DNA from: Omphiscola glabra
Lineage: Eukaryota; Mollusca; Gastropoda; Lymnaeidae
Length of the DNA: 64,000 nt
Direction of reading: 5' to 3'
NCBI GenBank assembly: GCA_964017045.1
Contig: OZ024810.1
Coordinates: 9,789,562-9,853,561 of the forward strand
Numbering within the stretch: position 1 is the first letter of the stretch; every line of letters begins with the position of its first letter. Of the stretch, positions 48,395-59,800 are shown in pieces. The notes beneath the pieces were generated by a model, which searched no databases, was not told where the DNA came from, and saw only the letters and a program-made list of their open reading frames with translations. The position numbers and the translations under genes are program-made.

Positions 48395-48518
48395 CTACGT
48401 TGTCGGTGTGGTGTATGGTCCACATCCAATGAGAAGGTTACGTCTGGTGAAATGAAGGCCAAGAATGGTCGAGTTTTTGGTCAGATACGTCCCCAGTAGC
48501 AGGCTCGGGCTGTCATTT
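48395..48518 (-). CDS. TAF5: TAF5 exon q (C-terminal exon with stop)
   Basis: 124 nt (1 + 41 codons including TAG). Encodes SLLLGTYLTKNSTILGLHFT then RRNLLIGCGPY and a short tail. Human has LLLGTYMTKST...LHFTRRNLVLAAG, so this is the true C-terminus. Acceptor CTTTCACAG at 48519. Confidence 0.94.
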
Positions 48519-50805
48519 CTGTGAAAGGTAAAGTGATAAGAGTTGCTCCCTATTACAGTTTTTCATTACTTTTAATTTATAGAGTTGTTCCTTATCAGAG
48601 TCACATACAGAGAAAAAAAAATCACCTTTGGTTCACAGTAAGAGTAATAATTATTACAAATCATCAAACTCATCATAGTTTTTTTTTTATACAATAATAT
48701 TGATTACACAAAATTATGTCTTGGCCTTCACACAGTCCCGTGAAGCTTTTGACTTATCACAACTTTGTTGGCCTGCAGTTAAATTTATAGGTGTAGTACT
48801 AGCTTAGCCCTGTTTCCTTTTGATTTCAGTGGGTTGGTAATACTAATAGTCAAAAGAACTGAATAATGTCAAATGCATAGAAATACATTGACTGGTGTTT
48901 GGTATTCATAACATATTACTGCAACATATTATTATTATTGTGACACTGTGTATCCAGAGCCCACGTCATTTGTTTTTGTCATTTGACTTTGCTATTATAG
49001 CATCGGTATCAACATGTAGCATCAGTATCCACATGTAGCATCCTTATCCACATGTAGCATCCTTATCCACATGTAGCATCCTTATCCACGTATAACATCA
49101 GTATCCACATGTAGCATCAGTATCCACGTGTAGCATCAGTATCCACATGTAGCATCCTTATCCACATGTAGCATCAGTATCACCATGTAGCATCAGTACC
49201 CCCGTGTATTGGTACTTGTTAATAAAAATGTAAAAAAAAAAAAAACAAAGCCACCGTGGCGTATTCAGCACGTTGAGTTTTTCCGTCATTTATGGATCAC
49301 CTCTTCCAATCGATGATTTCATTTCCTCCAATCGAATATCTCGAATATCTCGTTAGGAAATGGCGTCAGCGGGCCGTCGAGCTTACGCTCCTAATGCCCT
49401 CCCCGGCGCCCACCCGCACCTGCCAGCTGCCTCGGCGGCAGGCCGTGCGGGAGGGCGTCAGAGACCTCCCCGGACGTGGAGCGTCCCCCCCCGCAACCGC
49501 TCGATCGGGTTCGCCGACGGAGACCCTCCCCGCCCGGAGACATCTGGTCGACCGAAGACGCTGTGTTTCAAGCGTCCGTAGTCCACTCTCCTAGGGGCCG
49601 GGACGGTAAATTAACGTCCTAATATCTCCCCCCACCCGTCCCGGGGAAGCATCGGACGCCCTCTAAGAGGGATTCTACAGTGGGTTTCCACCCCGCAACT
49701 AATTTGCGAGATAGCTGGGACGAAACGGTTGCCTAGGAGCAGCTTTCTCAGGGCTGCATAATTAGAATCACCGGCTATAGGCTTCCACCACAGCCTATAG
49801 CCTCATATCCCTTAACGGCAATTTCCACCAATCAATTAGTTTGATTCATACATACTACAAGCAGCCAATGTACGCCTTCAATAAACAAACAGTCCTATCA
49901 GAGTTTCCACCAATGTACTTACACTGTTACGTTGCTGGGTATGCTGGTGTCGGCCTCTGTGTCTTGCTCTGCCAATATTTTCTGCATGTCCCAAAGCCTG
50001 ATGCTGTCGTCTAGTCCTCCTGGTTTCATGTACATAAATTACAGTTGGTTTTAAATAGATTTTTAAAAATTATACTTTCTTTGTCATGATTCGGTTACAT
50101 ACAGCGTACATTTCTTCACGAAACAGTGATAAATATGTCCGACATATAATACCAAAAGTACAAGTTAGTGAACATTTGGGATGTTACCAGAAAACAAGGG
50201 CTCGCCAAAGAAATCATGCAGGGCACAACTAGAGGAGGAAGAAGCAGAGGAAGACAGAGAAAAAGATGGGAAGATAACATCAAAAAGTGGATGGGATTAA
50301 AACTAGGCGATGCTATGCGTAGTGCCAAAGACCGAGAGGAATGGAGAAGGATAGTTTTCATGTCATCTGTGGCGCCCCAACGGTCCAAAGACTAAGGGAC
50401 ATGATGATGATGGTGATGATGGTGATGATGATGTGATGCTGATGATGGTGATGGTGATGATGGTGATGATGATGGTGATGATGATGATGGTGATGATGAT
50501 GATGATGGTGATGATGATGGTGATGATGATGCTGATGATGATGGTGATGATGGTGATGATGATGATGGTGATGATGATGATGGTGATGATGATGATGGTG
50601 ATGATGATGATGATGGTGGTATTGATGATGATGATGATGGTGATGATGCTGATGATGATGGTGATGATGGTAATGATGATGGTGATGATGATGATGGTGA
50701 TGGTGATGATGCTGATGGTGATGATGGTGATGATGCTGATGATGATGGTGATGATGATGGTGATGATGGTGATGATGATGGTGATGATGGTGATGATGAT
50801 GATGG

Positions 50806-50836
<31 letters not shown>

Positions 50837-53800
50837 GATGATGCTGATGATGATGGTGATGATGATGGTGATGATGATGATGCTGATGATGATGGTGATG
50901 ATGGTGATGATGATGATGGTGATGATGATGATGGTGATGATGATGATGGTGATGATGATGATGATGGTGATGGTGATGATGGTGATGATGCTGATGATGA
51001 TGGTGATGATGGTAATGATGATGGTGATGATGATGATGGTGATGGTGATGATGCTGATGGTGATGATGATGATGGTGATGATGCTGATGATGATGGTGAT
51101 GATGCTGATGATGATGGTGATGATGATGGTGATGATGCTGATGGTGATGATGGTGATGATGATGGTGATGATGATGGTGATGATGATGATGGTGATGATA
51201 CAGGCAAGGAATTAATTCATGTCAAATTTTGGTATACTGAATTAATAATGGCTCCTCATAATGACAACCTAATACAGTAGCATAGGTATCTAATATAAGG
51301 GAATGTCGTAACTTATTTAACAACATGTGAACATGGCTCAATAGTCTTAGACATGTAAACTAAGTGTCGTAAACTAAGTGTCGCAAACTAAGTGTCGCAA
51401 ACTAAGTGTCGCAAACTAAGTGTCGCAAACTAAGTGTCGCAAACTAAGTGTCGCAAACTAAGTGTCGCAAACTAAGTGTCGCAAACTAAGTGTCGCAAAC
51501 TAAGTGTCGCAAACTAAGTGTCGCAAACTAAGTGTCGCAAACTAAGTGCTGCAAACTAAGTGTCGCAAACTAAGTGTCGCAAACTAAGTGTCGCAAACTA
51601 AGTGTCGCAAACTAAGTGTCGCAAACGGCACATACAGCATATGCCAGGATTTGTTTACCTGTTGCCAGCATGGCACCGTCCCGACTGAAGCACACACTGT
51701 AAACAATGCCTGTGTGACCTTTCAGTTGTGCCACCGCTGCTCCCGTGGACAGGTCCCAAACAACCACCACATTATCTGCCCCTTTTGCTTCAAATTCAAA
51801 TTGTACATTGATGGGACATTCATTATTGGACTCTACATATTTAACATAGAATAACACTGGCCAACTCAACATTTTCAGCCTCAAATCTTATACTTGGGTA
51901 TACTCCTGTTTACCCTAAAACTCTTAAAATCGTACAATATCATCACAAACTCGTTCAATACATTATCTTAACAGTAAAAAACACACAGAGTATATATATA
52001 ATGTATACACCTCAAAATCGTACATTGTACGCCAAAATCGTAAGAGTAAACAGGTCTGGTATACTTGACCCGGTGATTCCAAATATGACACCAATTTTTC
52101 CCACCAATACGCTCTACCTCTTGAGATATTGAACATGTGTCATTCCATTTAGCATGCAGCATCTTATCAATAATTTCAGGAAATGTGTGCTACTTATACA
52201 TGTGCTTATTTCATGCAAAAAGAACAGATTTGATGGAAATCTTATTATTATTATTATTATTCACAGATGATGCTCATTTTGTTAGACTTCCACAACAAAC
52301 ACAAATAAGATTGCACCAAAAATCTACAATCTTATGTGTATTTCCTCTCTCTTGGTAAGTGGCTGCTGTTGCATGCATTTGTCATGGTGAAATCTTTCAC
52401 TTCAATCTTTGGTTAAGGCTCCCTGGGCACCAGACTAAGTGACTAAGCAATAAATTTGTCCACAACAAGAATAACTAAAGGTCAGGAAGAGGATTCTTCT
52501 TCTTCTATATATTAAGGGCCCACGATCATGCTTGTTCCAGTCCCTGATTGTCTTTGGCAGGAATGAGAAGTTCCTATACTGGCTTCTCGCTGGTATGAGC
52601 CGGAACTGCCAGTCATGGCCTCGTCGTTGTCTATGGGGGAGAGGGACGAGTTTCTGTTTAATGCCAGAGCAGTGGACTAGCCCATTATTTATCTTGTAAA
52701 TCATGGAGAGCCTGGACTGTCGTCGTCGTTCCTCCAATAGTGACCAGCCCAGTGTTTCCAGCATGCTGCCAACACTAGAGGTATTTCTGTAGCGGTTCAG
52801 GACAATTGCATTCATTGATTTTTATGAAAGTGGTTTCAGTTATGCGTTTTCTCATCTGTGGACCATCAAAACTCGAGCTTACAGTCTCTCTGTCCATATT
52901 CTTTTTGATAAGTCCATATTTGATGTGCAATGGATGTTTTATTGGAAGCATTAACTAAGTGATCTATCATGCAGGGAACACAGTCCGTTAGCTTTGTAAA
53001 AGGGTAATGGGGCAGAATCTTGACTCCTACTATTACAGGGCTTAGCCTCCTATAGTGTTTTAAGTGGACCTACCTCCCCCTGCCAGATACCTCCCATCTG
53101 GACTAAACTGGAGACACTGAACAGTACTCTGGGGAAACAGTTAAAATATTACATTTATAGGAGCGTAAGATGGGTGAGGAATAAATAAAACTCACATTTT
53201 TTTTACTATGGATTATCACCGTGGATAATTCCTTAAATAACAGTTTATCAGTTGGACATTTTTAAAGCCCTTGGAAATGTGTAAATAAATAATTATATTT
53301 TTATTAAAAAATTTTAGTTAATAAAATATGTTCACATTTCATTTCTATACAACACTATAAGGCTTTATTCCCATGGTGTCAACTTTTATGCCACTAAAAG
53401 TTCCCTTTAGCAACTGAAAAGTGACACTTCCATAATTCAAGCAGGCACTGACCTTATGTCCAGTCATTATACGCACACAGCTGCCATTGAGCATGTCCCA
53501 CAAACGTACAGTCTTGTCACTGGAACCTGTAGCCACGTAATTGGAGTTGGGGTGAAACTGACAGCACTGTGGGATACAATTATACATATTGAATGAATAC
53601 AAATGGAGCAATCAGACATGTCTTAGCAGTCCACAAATATAGAACAGAGGGTGATTAGGGGATGGGCAGGTAACTCAAATCTAAACAAAAGTCTTCTGAG
53701 ATGTTCAGGTATCTTCCCTTTACCCTTGTCGGTTACACATTTTTTTTTATAAATATGTGGTTGTTAGGATAATAAATATGTGGTTGCTAAGATTGCAAAT

Positions 53801-56800
53801 AAATGTGGTTGCTAAGATTCCAAATAAATGTGTGGTTGCTAAGATGCCAAATAAATATGTGGTTGCTAAGATTCCAAATAAATATATGGTTGCTAAGATT
53901 CCAAATAAATATGTGGTTGCTAAAATTCCAAATAAATATGTGGTTGCTAAGATTCCAAATAAATATGTGGTTGCTAAGATTCCAAATAAATCTGTGGTTG
54001 CTAAGATTCCAAAAAATATGGAAACAAATCTAATGATATTGATCTGTAGTTGATTTATTTCAGATTGACATCGGGCAATTCAGAGACTTACATCTACATC
54101 AGCTAAATGCCCTGCAAATATCCTCAGTGGCTGGTAGTGGTCAGTTGCCCACACTCTGGCAGTCCTGTCTTGACCAGCAGACACAAAGTAGTAGCCATAG
54201 GGGCTAAAAGGACAGAAACAACCCTTGGAACAATCAACATCAGTTAGATTTTCAAAAAAATTTTTTTTTAATGATTTTTAAAAAATCTAGTTCAAACAAT
54301 GACTGTTTGCTTCTCATTTTAATTTTTTATTCAAATATTGCAACTATGAAAACTATCGCCAGGTGCCAGGGCAAATGTTAAAAATGGTGTCTCTCCATAT
54401 AGAGAAAAAAGTTCCAACGGGCGGAGCAGTAAAAAAACAATTAATGGCGCCCTTTGTATTTGTACATAGTACATAGGATTGTATAGTTCCATTGACTATT
54501 ATGGTCCTATCTTAAGACTATTTTGCTCCTTTGATGGTGGCGCCCAGGATGAGGCTCCCTTCGAATGGTCCTGCCCAAAGGAAATGCAGCACCCCCAGGA
54601 ACCACTGGGCTCGCCAAACTTGGTGAAAACCTGTGACACATTATTTCTACTGCGACATCATTATTATCTTTCCCTTTTTTTTTTAATGGAGCGGCAGGGT
54701 CGAAAGTTTATTGTAGGTGACCATAAGGAGGTTTTAAAAAAGTAAAAGTGCAACAGGGGAGGTGGGGGGGGGGGAACAGGACAGGGTGCAGGGGTTAGAA
54801 AATATGACTATTTTTGCACACATACAAAATGATGATGGACCCTAAAGATAAATTATGTTCATGATAAGAAAGGTTTCCCCAAACTGGAGATACGAGTTGG
54901 CACTTCCAGGGGTGCGAGCAAAAGGGATGATAAAATCAGAGGACCCATTAAGTTATGACATGAACTTTTTTAAAAATATTTTCTCCATTAAACTTTAAAT
55001 TTTATGTCATAACTCAAAAGTTTATTTTCTAATTTCTTCAGTTTGCTTTGTAAATTAAATAAGAAAAAGTAGAATTGAAATTTTTTTTCTTTCCAATTTT
55101 AAAAAGCATAGTTAGTTGTTTTAGAGACAAATAATTCCAAGTGAGTGCACAATATAAAAAAAAGGTTAGTTAAAGTAATTGGTATCTTTCTATTTCCAAC
55201 CGTACAAATGTTGTACGTTTACCTAAATTTCACATCCCAGACTGGATAGTTGTGTCCCTTGTAGCACACCAGGTTGGTCCAGATGAGGAGGCTCCAGAGG
55301 CGAACTGTTTGTCCAGAAAGGAAAGGTTTGGTTACATTGTCATGTATGCATGAGATTTAAGGTGAAATAACAAACTGAAATCCAAGTCATACCTTGGTAA
55401 GTGACAATCAAATCTATAATTTATAAACCAGAACTAAAGGCCATGTATATAGTTTACTTACTGCTGCCATCATCTGAGGATGAGAGCAGGTATGCCCTGT
55501 CAGGGCTGATGCTCAGGGCATAGACTGCCCCATGGTGCCCGACAAGTAGTTTGTTGTCACTGGCCGATCTGTCGTCAAATATTCTCTCCATCACATCATC
55601 TGTATCAGATAACTAAAACTTTAGACCAGTGTGATCTTTCCCGTGACAAGTGTCAAAGGTGTGTGGTGTTCTCAGAAATGTTTTGATTGGATTTACCAGA
55701 ATAAGTTTACATAAACTTGACATTCAGTTATGATCAGCTCCTAGCCACGGATACACAAATATCAGCTGGCACAGAAGACAGCTATAGACAATTATCAGCT
55801 GGCACAGAAGACAGCTATAGAAGCTGGCACAGAAGACAGCTATAGACATTTATCAGCTGGCACAGAAGACAGCTATAGACATTTATCAGCTGGCACAGAA
55901 GACAGCTATAGACATTTATCAGCTGGCACAGAAGACAGCTATAGACATTTATCAGCTGGCACAGAAGACAGCTATAGACATTTATCAGCTGGCACAGAAG
56001 ACAGCTATAGACATTTATCAGACACATGAGATTCATGACAGAGCTTAAATTATTTAACGATCGTTTTGCAAGCCCTAATGACTGTTAAATGTAAAATAAA
56101 TGATGTACCTAAAAACTGTTAATGTAAAAAAAGAAAATGATATGCTTAAAGATACTTATTTCACTAACTAATACTTAATTAAGAACAACAAAAGAGTTAC
56201 ACTAAACAAGCATTTCCCGAACTGTTAAGTTTCACAGACCGGTGGACAAGTGTCTAAATTGCACCAGGAACGGGTACCAGATTTATTAATTATATTTTCG
56301 TATTTGACCATAAATATTCATGTTGTGCGGACCCGCAAAGTAAGGCTTGCAATGGACCACCATTTGGGGAATCCTGAACTACACTACACATTATTATAAG
56401 AAAGATGAATGTTATAATAACACGTAATGATACATATAATATGTAGTTTAGATTTCTGATTTCAACAGCAACGCCCCCCAGCTCAGATTACAATGTAATT
56501 TTAACAACCAGTTTGCCAAACTTAAAAAAAGTAATAAATTAGGTATGAGTTCAGACGAACCCGCCGATTCTCCACACCACATACGATGAACAAAGAGGTT
56601 GTTATACATATATATTTATATACATGTGAAAGAGATTAAACATGTAGCAGACAAAGAAGTCAGTTTAAAGAATATTTTAAATCAAGACAACTTCACAGAC
56701 CTGCTTCTTTGTCAATAATGTCAAGGTCATCTGGCTTCTTCATCTCCCTCAGTTTGCTAGGGGTCAACGACCAAACTCGGACATTGCCGTCTGTGAAACC

Positions 56801-59800
56801 TGCGGCCAGCAGACTTGTGTCATCAGAGATGTCCACGCTGGTCACTCTGTGGATGGTCATTATTTAATCTTATGGACTTTGCTCTTGAAAAGTACAGTAA
56901 AATACTCGTATGACAAACAACGTTGACATCCCTATAGTGAGAGATCAGCTTGGGCATCTCCAACAGGACAAGAATATCTGACAGTAATGTCTGACAGTAA
57001 TGTCTTGAGTGTACTGGTCTACTGATCAGAGTGATGGAATAAAAGGATGCTGGAAATTTTTTCCCTGACCGAATTCCTACCCTTTGAGTAGAATATCTAG
57101 GCCAAAGACTAAATAACCCAAAGAGAAACATCGGGGGAGTAGAAATCTGAATGAGCAAACAGCTTCCACACAAGCAGCCAATAGGCAGAAGGGATGTTAT
57201 TTGGCTGTCGTCTCAAGCACTATTCAGCTTATGTTTTGAAATCAAGGGAGGGTGAAGCTTTGCACAAAGGTTAGGACCCACCGTTTTACCTTTTGCATCA
57301 TATGAAAAAAAATTGTTCATTTTAGAACCCAGTGAGAAGTCATTATGGTGAAGAGAGGAGCAACCCCCAGATAGTGGCTGGCATGTACAACAAACACTTA
57401 CCCTTGATATGAATTGAGGAATGTGTAGAAACAGATGGACGGCAGGTGGTTGTGGTCGAGCTTGACCCTCTTCTTGGCCTCTCTGTAAGCTATGGCCCTC
57501 TCCCTATGATCTTGGTCTTTGCTGATAAAATTTTTAAAAAATGAAAGGACATGTTATTAGTGTCTAAATATATTAGTATGAAATGGTAGTCTGGGATTTC
57601 AGAATAATTAGTGTCAACAATGGATTGAAGAAGTCATGAATAAATTGCTTCCATCATAAAATAACTCTATATTGACAATGTTTCTAAACTCTTTCATGTA
57701 AGTTCCCATGCAAAAAGTGGTATTTATCTTGTGGTTACTTTAGTTTCTTTATTTTGATCATTTCTGTTCCAACAGTTCAGAAAATGACATGAAAAATACT
57801 CACAGTTCAGGTAAAGGTATTCTTGTCAAAGGTGGCGCGTTCGGATCATTTTTAGACTTTTTCATCAGCATGGGATCTTTCTTAGACTTCTTTTTCTGGA
57901 AATTATTTCAACAAATGAGCATAAAATTTCATTTTAGCACTGCCAAATTTCAGCATTTAAGAGTAAATTTATTTGCAGATAGCATAAAAATGCTTTATGA
58001 TGATGCTGTGAAGCAATTTCTGAAGACAAAAAAACTTAGCAGGCTCATTAGCATGCAAAAAATCCAAAGAATTCTCCCCTGAAATAAATCAATGTCCATC
58101 CCTATTTTAACAGCCCCCCCCCCCACCCATATTTCTCCTGCCTACCTTGGGTTTCTCTTCTCCTTCTGCTGCCTCCTCTTCATCATCAAACTGAATGTTG
58201 AGGTCAGGCTCCTTGAGCAGGCCGTAGAACACCTTGGCTTTGTTGGCTGTACAGCATGAAACACAACAGTGGGGATTACAATAACAATCATAGAACACCT
58301 TGGCTTTGTTGGCTGTACAGCATGAAACACAACAGTGGGGATTACAATAACAATCATAGAACATATTGGCTTTGTTGGCTGTACAGCATGAAACACAACA
58401 GTGGGGATTACAATAACAATCATAGAACACCTTGGCTTTGTTGGCTATACAGCATGAAACACAACAGCAGGGATTAGAAGAACAATCATAGAACACCTTG
58501 GCTTTGTTGGCTGTACAGCATGAAACACAACAGCAGGGATTACAATAACAATCATAGAACACCTTGGCTTTGTTGGCTGTACAGCATGAAACACAACAGT
58601 GGGGATTACAATAACAATCATAGAACACCTTGGCTTTGTTGGCTGTACAGCATGAAACACAACAGTGGGGATTACAATAACAATCATAGAACACCTTGGC
58701 TTTGTTGGCTATACAGCATGAAACACAACAGCAGGGATTAGAAGAACAATCATAGAACACCTTGGCTTTGTTGGCTGTACAGCATGAAACACAACAGTGG
58801 GGATTACAATAAGAATCATAGAACACCTTGACTTTGTTGGCTATACAGCATGAAACACAACAGCAGGGATTAGAAGAACAATCATAGAACACCTTGGCTT
58901 TGTTGGCTGTACAGCATGAAACACAACAGTGGGGATTACAATAACAATCATAGAACACCTTGGCTTTGTTGGCTATACAGCATGAAACACAACAGCAGGG
59001 ATTAGAAGAACAATCATAGAACACCTTGGCTTTGTTGGCTGTACAGCATGAAACACAACAGTGGGGATTACAATAAGAATCATAGAACACCTTGACTTTG
59101 TTGGCTATACAGCATGAAACACAACAGCAGGGATTAGAAGAACAATCATAGAACACCTTGGCTTTGTTGGCTGTACAGCATGAAACACAACAGTGGGGAT
59201 TACAATAACAATCATAGAACACTTTGGCTTTGTTGGCTATACAGCATGAAACACAACAGCAGGGATTAGAAGAACAATCATAGAACACTTTGGCTTTGTT
59301 GGCTGTACAGCATGAAACACAACAGTGGGGATTACAATAACAATCACATTTTCTGCACAGCATGAAATACAACAGCGGGGATTATAATAACCATAATGTT
59401 TTCTGTACAGCATAAAACACAACAGCAGTGTTCATTATAACAATCACATTATCTGGCCAAAGATGAAGCCTGAGTGTTGCTGTCCTACAGAAATGAGGTG
59501 CCTGACAGCAGACCTGTTTACCCTCAAACTCTTAAAATCGTATAATATCATCACAAAATCTTTCAATACATCATCTTAATTGTAAAAAATAAACATAAAG
59601 TATATAGAATGTATGCACCTCAAAATTGTACATTGTACGCTAAAATCATAAGAGTAAACAGGTCTGCTGATGTCTCATTTGTAAATGGCATCAGCTGGCC
59701 GTCGAGCTCGCGCTTCTTATGCCCTCCCTGGCGCCCCCCCCCCCACACCTGCCAGGTGCCGGGTTTCCCCTCCCCGTCCGGTGACATCTGGTCGACCGAA

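Noticed and set aside
48228..48499. Plus-strand ORFs overlapping the TAF5 terminal exon
   Set aside because: Antisense shadows of the exon and the 49-bp array.
50392..51215. Long Ser/Pro-rich (minus) and Met/Val-rich (plus) ORFs of 260-270 codons
   Set aside because: Products of a period-3 simple repeat with no stops; no unique coding sequence, initiation or splice context.
58247..59372. 421-codon ORF read as a Cys-rich gene
   Set aside because: It is TAF5 exon f extended through the intronic 66-bp array. Only 58146-58246 is supported as coding; the array is reported as a finding instead.
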